NCBI RefSeq assembly: GCF_009498275.1
Contig: NZ_CP045643.1
Coordinates: forward strand, 4,278,001-4,342,000
Direction: 5' to 3'
Origin: Streptomyces fagopyri
GTDB lineage: Bacteria; Actinomycetota; Actinomycetes; Streptomycetales; Streptomycetaceae
Length of the DNA: 64,000 nucleotides
Below are positions 19,498 through 27,748 of this stretch, one piece after another. How positions within the stretch are numbered: position 1 is the first letter of the stretch; every line of letters begins with the position of its first letter. Both the position numbers and the translations under genes were made by a program. A model generated the notes under the pieces. That model was not told the DNA's origin and ran no database searches. It saw only the letters and a list, made by a program, of their open reading frames with translations.

Positions 19498-19857
19498 GTG
19501 GATCGTGTCGCGCTGCGCGGCCTCAAGGCTCGCGGACACCACGGTGTCTTCCAGAAGGAACGCGAAGAGGGACAGCCCTTCATCGTGGACCTGTCGCTGG
19601 GCCTGGACACCCGGCCGGCCGCGGCCGACGACGACCTGACGAAGACCGTGCACTACGGCATCGTGGCGGAGGAGGTCGTGGCCATCGTCGAGGGCGAGCC
19701 CGTCGACCTCATCGAGACCCTCGCCGAGCGCATCGCCCAGGCCTGCCTCAAGCACGACGGGGTAAGGGAGGTCGAAGTCTGCGTCCACAAGCCGGACGCT
19801 CCGATCACGGTCCCCTTCGACGACGTGACCGTCACCATCACCCGGAGCCGAGTATGA
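19498..19857 (+). CDS. folB: Dihydroneopterin aldolase FolB
   Basis: 119 residues. It converts 7,8-dihydroneopterin to 6-hydroxymethyl-dihydropterin and glycolaldehyde. Motifs: LRGLKARGHHGVFQKEREEG (the active-site Glu region), YGIVAEEV, DLIETLAERIAQACL and VHKPDAPI with the catalytic Lys. GTG at 19498 is preferred: AGGAG lies 8 bp upstream, and the product then starts MDRVALRGLKARG as in the family. An in-frame upstream ATG would only add unrelated residues. The stop overlaps the folK ATG by 4 bp. Confidence 0.95.
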   Translation: MDRVALRGLKARGHHGVFQKEREEGQPFIVDLSLGLDTRPAAADDDLTKTVHYGIVAEEVVAIVEGEPVDLIETLAERIAQACLKHDGVREVEVCVHKPDAPITVPFDDVTVTITRSRV

Positions 19858-20465
19858 CTGCGTCCTACGCCGAGGGCCACAGCGACCCCACGGTCCAGCC
19901 CGTGCCCGCCTCCGTGGTGGAGCGCGTGGACGCGGCCGACACGACACTGCAGAACCCGAAGCGGGCGGTCCTCTCCCTCGGCTCGAACCTGGGCAACCGG
20001 CTGGAGACCCTCCAGGGCGCCGTCGACGCCTTGGAGGACACCCCCGGCGTCCGCGTCAAAGCGGTCTCGCCGGTCTACGAGACGGAGCCGTGGGGCGTCG
20101 AGCCGGGCAGCCAGCCGTCGTACCTCAACGCGGTCGTGGTCCTCAGGACCACCCTCCCCCCGTCCTCGCTCCTGGAGCGGGCGCACGCGGTCGAGGAGGC
20201 CTTCGACCGCGTGCGTGACGAGCGCTGGGGCGCGCGCACGATCGACGTGGACATCGTGGCGTACGCCGATGTCGTCTCGGACGACCCGGTCCTGACGCTC
20301 CCTCACCCGCACGCCCACGAGCGGGCCTTCGTCCTCGCCCCCTGGCACGACGTGGAACCCGAGGCCCAGCTGCCCGGGCGCGGCCCGGTGGCACAGCTCC
20401 TCGCCGGTGTCGCCCAGGACGATGTCGCGCCCCGCGCCGACCTGGAACTCCGGCTGCCCGAGTAG
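19854..20465 (+). CDS. folK: HPPK, 6-hydroxymethyl-dihydropterin pyrophosphokinase FolK
   Basis: 203 residues. It transfers pyrophosphate from ATP to 6-hydroxymethyl-dihydropterin, making the FolP substrate. The first about 38 residues are an extension typical of Streptomyces; the catalytic domain begins at RAVLSLGSNLGNR and shows VSPVYETEPWGV, YLNAVVVLRTTL, RWGARTIDVDIVAY (magnesium-binding Asp pair) and LPHPHAHERAFVLAPW. The start ATG at 19854 lies in ATGA with the folB stop, so the enzymes of consecutive steps are co-translated. Confidence 0.96.
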   Translation: MTASYAEGHSDPTVQPVPASVVERVDAADTTLQNPKRAVLSLGSNLGNRLETLQGAVDALEDTPGVRVKAVSPVYETEPWGVEPGSQPSYLNAVVVLRTTLPPSSLLERAHAVEEAFDRVRDERWGARTIDVDIVAYADVVSDDPVLTLPHPHAHERAFVLAPWHDVEPEAQLPGRGPVAQLLAGVAQDDVAPRADLELRLPE

Positions 20466-20529
20466 TCGTTAAGGTCAAGACGACCAGAGGCCGGACGACC
20501 GTCCGGGGGTGGGCGACCGAAGGGGCAAA

Positions 20530-21018
20530 GTGAAAGAGCTGCGGATCAGGACGCTGGCCGCCGTGTTCGTCGTGGCGGGCGTGCTGTCCTGGGCGGGAGC
20601 CCGGCTGTGGAACGCGGTGGGGACGCTTCCGCGCGTCCCGCTGGCCGCCCCCATCGTGCTGGCCCTGATCGCCGTCGTGCTGCTGTCCACGGCGCTCTCG
20701 CTGCGCGCCCGCCTCAAGGCCCAGCGCGAGCGCCGCCCCGGCGCCAAGGGCGTCGATCCGCTGATGGCGGCCCGCGCGGTCGTCTTCGGCCAGGCGAGCG
20801 CCCTGGTCGCCGCCCTGGTGTCGGGCATGTACGGCGGCGCGGGCGCGTTCCTGCTCGAGTCCCTGGACGTCCCGGCCCTGCGCGACCAGGCCATCTACGC
20901 CGGCTTCTCGGTCCTGGCCGGCATCGCCGTCATAGCGGCCGCCTTCTTCCTGGAGCGCGTCTGCAAGCTCCCGGAGGACGACGACAACGAACACGGCGGC
21001 GCGGCCCCGGCCGCGTGA
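20530..21018 (+). CDS. DUF3180 membrane protein
   Basis: 162 residues with four hydrophobic segments (about 8-25, 38-55, 78-100 and 120-142). Arg/Lys-rich short loops favour a cytoplasmic N-terminus. The protein is the DUF3180 type that follows folK in many actinobacteria; its role is unknown. GTG at 20530 with AGGGG 5 bp before it is preferred over a start at 20509, because the product then opens MKELRIRTLAA directly before helix 1. It is the last gene of the folP-folB-folK run; a GC-rich gap and the folE 9-bp array follow. Confidence 0.88.
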   Translation: MKELRIRTLAAVFVVAGVLSWAGARLWNAVGTLPRVPLAAPIVLALIAVVLLSTALSLRARLKAQRERRPGAKGVDPLMAARAVVFGQASALVAALVSGMYGGAGAFLLESLDVPALRDQAIYAGFSVLAGIAVIAAAFFLERVCKLPEDDDNEHGGAAPAA

Positions 21019-21135
21019 CACCCGTACGGCACCGCCACCGCGCCACCAACTGACCCCCTGTGCCCCCTGTGCACGCGCCGGGCCACGCCCGGAGGGCACG
21101 ACCGCACCAGGACCGCGCCCGGTGCGCCGAGAGCG

Positions 21136-21234
21136 GGCTCAGCAGGCTCAGCGGGCTCAGCGGGCTCAGCGGGCTCAGCGGGCTCAGCGGGCTCAGCGGG
21201 CTCAGCGGGCTCAGCGGGCTCAGCGGGCTCAGCG
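21136..21234. repeat. Eleven 9-bp tandem repeats ending in the folE stop codon
   Basis: GGCTCAGCG occurs as ten perfect units (21145-21234) preceded by one variant unit (21136-21144). On the folE strand the unit reads CGCTGAGCC. The folE stop (TGA, 21229-21231) lies in the first unit, and because the unit is 9 bp every further copy places another TGA in the same frame. A short-period array like this is prone to slippage, so its length probably varies between strains. Confidence 0.95.
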
Positions 21235-21834
21235 GGCCATGATCAGGCTCATCGCCTCGTTGCGGGTGGCGGGATCGCGCATCTGGCCGCGCACCGCCGA
21301 CGTGATGGTCTTCGCTCCCGGCTTGCGGACACCGCGCATCGACATGCACATGTGCTCGCACTCCACGACGACGATCACGCCACGCGGCTCCAGGATCTCC
21401 ATCAGGGAGTCGGCGATCTGCGTGGTGAGCCGCTCCTGGACCTGCGGCCGCCGGGCGTAGACGTCCACGAGCCGGGCCAGCTTCGAGAGCCCCGTGATCT
21501 TGCCGTCCGCGGACGGGATGTACCCGACGTGGGCCACCCCGACGAACGGGACCAGATGGTGCTCACAGCTGCTGAGGACCTCGATGTCCTTCACCAGCAC
21601 CATCTCGTCGTGCCCGAGGTCGAAGGTGGTCGTCAGGACGTCCTCGGGCCGCTGCCAGAGCCCGGCGAATATCTCCTTGTACGCCCTGGCCACCCGCCCC
21701 GGCGTCTCCCGCAGGCCCTCACGCTCCGGGTCCTCGCCGACCGCGATGAGGAGCTCTCGTACGGCGTTCTCGGCGCGCTTCTCGTCGAACTCGCCGATCG
21801 AGCCCTCGCCGTCCAGCGTCACGGGGTCGGTCAT
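21229..21834 (-). CDS. folE: GTP cyclohydrolase I FolE
   Basis: 201 residues. It opens GTP to 7,8-dihydroneopterin triphosphate, the entry step of folate synthesis. Motifs: [20 protein letters not shown], the zinc site with Cys and His in [40 protein letters not shown], and the second zinc Cys in [15 protein letters not shown]. Convergent with the folP operon but separated from ftsH upstream by a terminator, so it has its own promoter between 21834 and 21900. The stop lies in a 9-bp tandem array. Full length, with all catalytic residues visible. Confidence 0.97.
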   Translation of the reverse strand: MTDPVTLDGEGSIGEFDEKRAENAVRELLIAVGEDPEREGLRETPGRVARAYKEIFAGLWQRPEDVLTTTFDLGHDEMVLVKDIEVLSSCEHHLVPFVGVAHVGYIPSADGKITGLSKLARLVDVYARRPQVQERLTTQIADSLMEILEPRGVIVVVECEHMCMSMRGVRKPGAKTITSAVRGQMRDPATRNEAMSLIMAR

Positions 21835-21900
21835 GTGGTCCTCGTTCCTGTGCCTCTCGGCGCGTGCGGTTCGACGCGCCGACGTGCGGGCATACCGAAA

Positions 21901-21938
21901 TGCCGCGCCCCCCAGGCTAAAACCTGGGGGGCGCGGCA
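21901..21938 (-). terminator. Terminator downstream of ftsH
   Basis: Perfect 16-bp stem: TGCCGCGCCCCCCAGG (21901-21916) with its complement at 21923-21938, loop CTAAAA. It sits 40 bp after the ftsH stop and before folE on the same strand, followed on that strand by TTTC. It should insulate folE from ftsH read-through. Confidence 0.9.
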
Positions 21939-21978
21939 GTCATTCCGGCCCTGCTGAGGCCGTCGTGAGCTGAGCGGG

Positions 21979-24003
21979 TCAGCTCTCGGTGCGGTCCTCG
22001 GGAGCGGCTTCCTTCGCCGGGACGGACTCCGTCTTGGCGATGGACGGCGTCGCGCCGTTCGCCCCGTTCGTCAGTGACAGCTCCTTGGGGGAGAGCACCG
22101 GCGGGCGGGTGGACGGCGTGCGGCGGGAGGAGCCGGTCCACGCGGGGCGGGCCGGGCGCTTCACGATGGGAGCGAAGACCTCGGCGATCTGCTCCTTGCT
22201 CAGCGTCTCCTTCTCCAGCAGCTGCAGCACCAGCGCGTCCAGAACGTCGCGGTTCTCGACCAGGATCTCCCAGGCCTCGTTGTGCGCGTTCTCGATGAGC
22301 TTCTTGACCTCTTCGTCGACGAGCGCGGCGACCTCTTCCGAGTAGTCGCGCGGGTGCGACATCTCCCGGCCGAGGAACGGCTCGGTGTTGTCGCCGCCGA
22401 ACTTGATCGCGCCGAGGCGCTCGGTCATGCCGTACTGCGTGACCATCGCGCGGGCCGTCGCGGTGGCCTTCTCGATGTCGTTCGCGGCACCCGTGGTGGG
22501 GTCGTGGAAGACGAGCTCCTCGGCCGCGCGGCCGCCCAGCATGTACGCCAGCTGGTCCAGCATCTCGTTGCGCGTCGTGGAGTACTTGTCCTCGTCCGGC
22601 AGGACCATCGTGTAACCGAGGGCCCGGCCCCGCGACAGGATCGTGATCTTGTGCACCGGGTCGGAGTTCGGAGACGCCGCCGCGACCAGGGCGTGACCGC
22701 CCTCGTGGTACGCGGTGATCTTCTTCTCCTTGTCCGACATGATCCGGGTCCGCTTCTGCGGGCCCGCGACCACACGGTCGATCGCCTCGTCCAGCATGTT
22801 GTTGTCGATCAGCTTCAGGTTGCTGCGCGCCGTCAGGAGCGCGGCCTCGTTCAGCACGTTGGCGAGATCGGCACCCGTGAAACCGGGGGTGCGGCGCGCG
22901 ACGGCCGACAGATCGACGTCCGGAGCGACCGGCTTGCCCTTCTGGTGAACCTTGAGGATCTCCAGACGGCCCTGCATGTCCGGGCGGTCGACCGCGATCT
23001 GGCGGTCGAAGCGGCCGGGGCGCAGGAGGGCCGGGTCGAGGATGTCGGGCCGGTTCGTGGCGGCGATGAGAATCACACCGCCCTTCACGTCGAAGCCGTC
23101 CATCTCGACGAGCAGCTGGTTCAGCGTCTGCTCGCGCTCGTCGTGACCGCCGCCGAGGCCGGCGCCGCGGTGGCGGCCGACCGCGTCGATCTCGTCGACG
23201 AAGACGATCGCCGGGGCGTTCGCCTTGGCCTGCTCGAAGAGGTCACGGACACGGGAGGCGCCGACACCGACGAACATCTCGACGAAGTCGGAACCCGAGA
23301 TCGAGTAGAACGGGACGCCCGCCTCACCCGCGACGGCGCGCGCGAGCAGCGTCTTGCCGGTACCGGGAGGCCCGTACAGGAGCACACCCTTGGGGATCTT
23401 CGCCCCGACGGCCTGGAACTTCGCCGGCTCCTGCAGGAACTCCTTGATCTCCTGGAGCTCCTCCACCGCCTCGTCCGAACCCGCGACGTCCGAGAACGTC
23501 GTCTTCGGGGTGTCCTTGGTGATGAGCTTCGCCTTGGACTTCCCGAAGTTCATGACCCGGGAGCCGCCGCCCTGCATCTGATTCATCAGGAACAGGAAGA
23601 CGACGACGATGAGGACGAAGGGGAGCAGCGACAGCAGGATGCCCAGGAACGGGTTCTGCTTGGACGGCGAGACGGTGTAGCCGTCCGGAATCTGCTTGTT
23701 CTGGTACTTGTCCTGCAGGGTGTTGGCCAGGGCCACACCCTGGTCGCCGATGTAGCTCGACTGGATCTTCGAGCTGCCATCGACCTTCTCGCCGTCCTTC
23801 AGCGAGACCTTGATGACCTGCTCGTCGCCAGTGGTGATCTTGGCCGACTCGACCTTGTTGTCATTGATCGCCTGGACGACCTGGCCGGTGTCCACTGTCT
23901 TGTAGCCGCCGGACGAGCCGACGACCTGCATCAACACGACCACGGCAAGGACGGCCAGCACGATCCACATGACCGGCCCACGGAAGTATCGCTTCACGTC
24001 CAT
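21979..24003 (-). CDS. ftsH: ATP-dependent zinc metalloprotease FtsH
   Basis: About 674 residues. A hexameric membrane protease that degrades unstable membrane and regulatory proteins. Order: first membrane segment ([17 protein letters not shown]), extracytoplasmic domain (about 30-120), second membrane segment ([19 protein letters not shown]), AAA+ domain with Walker A GPPGTGKT, Walker [11 protein letters not shown] and [20 protein letters not shown], then the M41 protease with HEGGH zinc motif. The C-terminal about 60 residues are disordered. The start at 24003 gives [11 protein letters not shown], the usual opening; an in-frame ATG at 24039 would add 12 residues and has TATCAA 7 bp upstream, compatible with a leaderless message. 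Confidence 0.96.
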   Translation of the reverse strand: MDVKRYFRGPVMWIVLAVLAVVVLMQVVGSSGGYKTVDTGQVVQAINDNKVESAKITTGDEQVIKVSLKDGEKVDGSSKIQSSYIGDQGVALANTLQDKYQNKQIPDGYTVSPSKQNPFLGILLSLLPFVLIVVVFLFLMNQMQGGGSRVMNFGKSKAKLITKDTPKTTFSDVAGSDEAVEELQEIKEFLQEPAKFQAVGAKIPKGVLLYGPPGTGKTLLARAVAGEAGVPFYSISGSDFVEMFVGVGASRVRDLFEQAKANAPAIVFVDEIDAVGRHRGAGLGGGHDEREQTLNQLLVEMDGFDVKGGVILIAATNRPDILDPALLRPGRFDRQIAVDRPDMQGRLEILKVHQKGKPVAPDVDLSAVARRTPGFTGADLANVLNEAALLTARSNLKLIDNNMLDEAIDRVVAGPQKRTRIMSDKEKKITAYHEGGHALVAAASPNSDPVHKITILSRGRALGYTMVLPDEDKYSTTRNEMLDQLAYMLGGRAAEELVFHDPTTGAANDIEKATATARAMVTQYGMTERLGAIKFGGDNTEPFLGREMSHPRDYSEEVAALVDEEVKKLIENAHNEAWEILVENRDVLDALVLQLLEKETLSKEQIAEVFAPIVKRPARPAWTGSSRRTPSTRPPVLSPKELSLTNGANGATPSIAKTESVPAKEAAPEDRTES

Positions 24004-24090
24004 CCATACGGAGCGGAGCCGCCCCGTCCCTCCTGCCATAGTGAGTTTGATAAAGACTTAGAAAGACTGTTCTTCGGACGGTACCCCAGC

Positions 24091-24125
24091 ATTGTCACCC
24101 GAAGCCGCAGGGGACGACTGACAAT
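24091..24125. promoter_or_regulatory. Inverted repeat in the ftsH leader
   Basis: ATTGTCA at 24091-24097 and TGACAAT at 24119-24125 form a perfect 7-bp inverted repeat, with a 21-bp gap, about 50-90 bp upstream of the ftsH start in the hpt-ftsH spacer. Half-sites are spaced about two and a half helical turns apart. A dimeric or tetrameric regulator could bind; no known consensus is matched with certainty. Confidence 0.45.
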
Positions 24126-24202
24126 CCCGCCCACGCATGCTCCAACGGCGCGAAACCCGCTGGGGTTCCCGGATCGTCATACGAAGACCGGGACTCGGGG
24201 GT

Positions 24203-24763
24203 TCAGCCGCCGTAGACGTGGGGCGCGAGCGTACCGACGAACGGGAGGTTGCGGTACTTCTCGGCGTAGTCCAGGCCGTACCCGACCACGAACTCGTTCG
24301 GGATGTCGAAGCCGACCCACTCCACGTCGATCGCGACCTTGGCCGCCTCCGGCTTGCGCAGCAGCGTGCACACCTTGAGGGAGGCCGGCTCGCGGGAGCC
24401 GAGGTTGGAGATCAGCCAGGACAGGGTCAGCCCGGAGTCGATGATGTCCTCGACGATCAGGACGTGCTTGCCCTTGATGTCGGTGTCGAGGTCCTTGAGG
24501 ATCCGCACCACACCGGAGGACTGGGTGCCCGCGCCGTACGAGGACACCGCCATCCAGTCCATCGTGACGGGGGTGGACAGCGCACGCGCGAGGTCCGCCA
24601 TGACCATGACGGCGCCCTTGAGCACCCCCACGATCAGCAGGTCCTTGCCCGCGTACTCCGCGTCGACCTTCGCGGCCAGCTCAGCCAGCTTGGCGTCGAT
24701 CTCTTCCTTGGTGATGAGCACCGACTTGAGGTCGGTGCCCATGTCTTTCGCGTCCACCCGCAT
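24203..24763 (-). CDS. hpt: Hypoxanthine phosphoribosyltransferase Hpt
   Basis: 186 residues. It salvages hypoxanthine and guanine to IMP and GMP using PRPP. Diagnostic segments: [21 protein letters not shown], the flexible loop near [11 protein letters not shown], the PRPP-binding motif [16 protein letters not shown] and [23 protein letters not shown] at 24763 gives [12 protein letters not shown] as in related proteins; a second ATG at 24742 is possible. It lies 53 bp downstream of tilS on the same strand, followed by ftsH: the tilS-hpt-ftsH order is widespread in bacteria. Confidence 0.96.
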   Translation of the reverse strand: MRVDAKDMGTDLKSVLITKEEIDAKLAELAAKVDAEYAGKDLLIVGVLKGAVMVMADLARALSTPVTMDWMAVSSYGAGTQSSGVVRILKDLDTDIKGKHVLIVEDIIDSGLTLSWLISNLGSREPASLKVCTLLRKPEAAKVAIDVEWVGFDIPNEFVVGYGLDYAEKYRNLPFVGTLAPHVYGG

Positions 24764-24816
24764 CACTTTCGGTCGTCCCGCCGACTGTCCCGGCCCTCCC
24801 CGGAGGGGGGCGCGGT

Positions 24817-25824
24817 TCAGCTCTGCCGAATCACCAGTCTGCCACCCTGCCGCTGCGCGACGACTTTGCCCGGGAGATTGATGACTCCCTGACCGCGCCA
24901 GCCGGTGATCAGCCGGTCGACTTCCTCGATGTGGCGGGCGAACAGCGAACCGGCCGGGGCGCCCGCCTCGATGGCGGCCCGGCGCAGGATCCGGCGGCGC
25001 ACGGCGGGCGGCAGGGCGTAGAGCTTGGCGCACTCCAGGAGGCCCGCGGTGTCACGCACGGAGGCCTCGGCCTGACGGGCCCAGGCGTCGAGGGCGTCGG
25101 CGTCGTCACGGGACAGCTGAGCCGTACGGGCGAGAGCCCCGACCACTCCTTTGCCCAGCGCCTTCTCCAGGGCGGGCAGACCCTCGTGGCGCAGCCGCGA
25201 ACGGGTGTAGGCCGGGTCGGCGTTGTGCGGGTCGTCCCAGACGGACAGCGACTGGACCATGCAGGCCTTGCGCGCGGTCTGCCGGTCGAGGTGCAGGAAG
25301 GGGCGCCGGTAACGGCCGCCGGCCCCCGAGACCTCGGCCATCCCGGACAGCGAGCGGATGCCGGAGCCGCGGGCGAGGCCCAGCAGAACCGTCTCGGCCT
25401 GGTCGTCGCGCGTGTGTCCGAGGAGGATCGCGGCGGCGCCGTGACGCTCGGCGGCGGCGTCCAGGGCGGCGTACCGGGCGTCGCGGGCGGCGGCCTCGGG
25501 GCCGCCGTCACGGCCCACGGTCACGGCGAGGGACTCGACGGGTGCCATGCCCAGCTCGACGAGGCGTCCGACCACGTCGTCGGCGCGCAGATCGGAGCCG
25601 GACTGCAGACCGTGGTCCACGGTGATGCCACCGGCGCGCACGCCGAGTTTGGGGGCCTCGAAGGCGAGGGCGGAGGCGAGCGCCATCGAGTCGGCGCCGC
25701 CGGAGCAGGCTACGAGGACGAGCGGGGACGACTCGTCCGGGGGGCGGGTGTGGTCGGTGAGGATGTCGTGGAGTACGCGGCGGACCGCCAGGCGTATCGC
25801 CGCGACCGCAGGATGGGGACCCAT
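24817..25824 (-). CDS. tilS: tRNA(Ile)-lysidine synthetase TilS
   Basis: 335 residues. It adds lysine to C34 of the CAU-anticodon tRNA-Ile so that it reads AUA. The PP-loop ATP pyrophosphatase motif [13 protein letters not shown] is near residue 35, with [32 protein letters not shown] and [17 protein letters not shown] following. It is a short actinobacterial form whose C-terminal domain is reduced. First gene of the tilS-hpt-ftsH group, with about 190 bp to the DUF2342 gene upstream, where its promoter should lie. Confidence 0.95.
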   Translation of the reverse strand: MGPHPAVAAIRLAVRRVLHDILTDHTRPPDESSPLVLVACSGGADSMALASALAFEAPKLGVRAGGITVDHGLQSGSDLRADDVVGRLVELGMAPVESLAVTVGRDGGPEAAARDARYAALDAAAERHGAAAILLGHTRDDQAETVLLGLARGSGIRSLSGMAEVSGAGGRYRRPFLHLDRQTARKACMVQSLSVWDDPHNADPAYTRSRLRHEGLPALEKALGKGVVGALARTAQLSRDDADALDAWARQAEASVRDTAGLLECAKLYALPPAVRRRILRRAAIEAGAPAGSLFARHIEEVDRLITGWRGQGVINLPGKVVAQRQGGRLVIRQS

Positions 25825-26017
25825 GTCCGGTTCCCTTCATGAAGTTTTCGGGGGGTGAGCCCGAGTTTCGGTCACTCAGAGTGTGTCGATGGTGACAGAA
25901 ACAGGCCGTTCCCCGAGCATTGCACGCCTACGCATGGCCCACGGTCCCTCGGACGGGTGATTGGAGGGGCGTTCACCTGCCGTCGGCCGGATTCGTCTCA
26001 CGACCTTGCCGTAGGGT

Positions 26018-27151
26018 TCACGACTCCGTCTTGCGGTGCACCCGCGCGACCCAGTCCGCCGGTTTGGCGATCTCCGTCTTCGTCGGGAGCGTGTTCGGGG
26101 AAGTCCACACACGGTTGAACCCGTCCATGCCCACCTGTTCGACGACCGCGCGCACGAACCGCTCGCCGTCCCTGTACTGCTTCAGTTTGGCGTCCAGGCC
26201 CAGCAGTTTGCGCAGGGCGAGGTCGAGGCGCGAGGCACCCTTGGCCCGGCGCTGCTGGAACTTCTCGCGGATCTCCCCGACGGAGGCGACCACCTCCGGG
26301 CCCACGCCGTCCATGACGAAGTCCGCGTGCCCCTCCAGGAGCGACATCACGGCCGTCAGCCGGGCCAGGATCTCCCGTTGGGCGGGGGTCTGCACGATCT
26401 CGACCAGTGAGCGGCCCTCGTCCTCCTCCTCGCCCTCGGGCCGCCCGCCCGCGAGCGACTGCGCCGCCTCCCTGATGCGTTCCAGGACCGTCATGGGGTC
26501 GACCTCGGTCTCCGCCAAGAAAGACTGGATTTCGCCCTCCAGGTGGTCCCGCAGCCAGGGCACGGCCGTGAACTGGGTGCGGTGGGTCTCCTCGTGCAGA
26601 CACACCCAGAGGCGGAAGTCGTGGGGCTCCACGTCGAGTTCGCGCTCCACGTGGACGATGTTCGGCGCGACCAGCAGGAGCCTGCCGCCGCCGTTCTCGC
26701 CGGCGGGCAGTTCGCGGGTCGCGGGGGCGAAGGTCTCGTACTGGCCGAGGACCCGCGACGACAGGAACGACAGCAGCATGCCCAGCTCCACACCGGTCAC
26801 CTTGCCGCCGACGGCTCCGAGGACGGCTCCGCCCGGTCCGCTCCCCCGGCGTTCCTGCATCTTGTCCAGCAGGGGCTTGAGGACCTCCCGGAACCCGGCG
26901 ACGTTCGCCCGGACCCAGCCGGGGCGGTCGACCACGAGTACGGGGGTGTCGTGGGTGCCCTCCGTGCCCATCCGCGTGAAGCCCCGGACGTGCGCCTCCG
27001 ACGCCTTCGCGTGCCGGCGCAGCTCCGCCACGACCTCCCGGGCCTCGTCGCGGCTCACGTCGGGGCCGGGCCGCACAAGCCGGGTCGCGGTCGCCACCGC
27101 GAGATTCCAGTCGACCATCCCAGTAGATGCAGCACCACCGATGCTCGTCAT
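26018..27151 (-). CDS. Zinc-dependent metalloprotease family protein (DUF2342)
   Basis: 377 residues. The zincin core is visible: HEETH near residue 188 (HExxH) within DFRLWVCLHEETHRTQFTAV, and a second conserved EGHADFVMDGVG near residue 275 that supplies a further ligand. The family (DUF2342, once tagged as coenzyme F420 biosynthesis-associated) is cytoplasmic and of unknown substrate. A Glu-rich loop (about 240-250) separates the two halves. It lies upstream of tilS on the same strand. ATG at 27151; a second ATG 33 bp downstream (MVDWNLAVATA) is an alternative start. Confidence 0.9.
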   Translation of the reverse strand: MTSIGGAASTGMVDWNLAVATATRLVRPGPDVSRDEAREVVAELRRHAKASEAHVRGFTRMGTEGTHDTPVLVVDRPGWVRANVAGFREVLKPLLDKMQERRGSGPGGAVLGAVGGKVTGVELGMLLSFLSSRVLGQYETFAPATRELPAGENGGGRLLLVAPNIVHVERELDVEPHDFRLWVCLHEETHRTQFTAVPWLRDHLEGEIQSFLAETEVDPMTVLERIREAAQSLAGGRPEGEEEDEGRSLVEIVQTPAQREILARLTAVMSLLEGHADFVMDGVGPEVVASVGEIREKFQQRRAKGASRLDLALRKLLGLDAKLKQYRDGERFVRAVVEQVGMDGFNRVWTSPNTLPTKTEIAKPADWVARVHRKTES

Positions 27152-27748
27152 GCGTCAACCGTACGTGAGGGGGTCCGGCTGCGGTTAGGGGTACGGCGCC
27201 GGATGAGTCCGCCGCCCGGGTCGGGCGGGGCTCGTGTGGCAGCGGGGACTCAGGACTCGTCGGCGCGTCCGGCGGGGCCGGTCTGCGTCAGGTGGTCGGC
27301 GATCGGCGGTTCTCGTCGGAGCGGCGGTCCTCGTCCGAGCGGCGGTCCTCGTCCGAGCGGCGGGCGGTGTGCGGTGCCGTCGCGCGGCGGCGGATCTCCC
27401 GTGCGCGGGGCGCATCCGGGGAAACCGGCGACGCGGCGGGACGCCGTGCCGGCCGCGCCCGCCCGGTCGGGCGCGGCCCAGGGCGTGTTGCGGATGTCCC
27501 GCCCGCTTCCGCGCGGCGGCCGGCGGGGCGCCGACCGTGACCGGCACGGCGGGGTCCGCGCCCTCACGACCACCGGCCGGCCGCCCAGGAGCCGCCCCGT
27601 GGTCCGCGGCGGATCGGCGCGCGGCGTCGGACGCGGTGCGTCGTGCGGCGGAGGGCCGTGCTCGTACGGGGCGTGTCCGGTCGATCCGGCGGCGCGGCGC
27701 GGTGCCGTGGCTGTCGTCGCGTACCCGCGCGGGCTCGCGGGGCCGTCC
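27152..27748. other. 600-bp GC-rich gap with 18-bp tandem repeats, no gene supported
   Basis: The gap separates two leftward genes. At 27304-27364 lie about three units of 18 bp based on GCGGCGGTCCTCGTCCGA (27321-27338 and 27339-27356 identical, flanked by partial copies). Open frames on both strands here are Arg/Ala/Gly/Pro-rich with no domain or ribosome binding site. It may be a decayed gene or accumulated repeat DNA; the promoter for the DUF2342 gene must be near 27160-27200. Confidence 0.55.

Noticed and set aside
21060..21242. Short + strand frame with a Gly-Leu-Ser repeat
   Set aside because: It is just the translated 9-bp array, with no start signal and antisense to the folE end.
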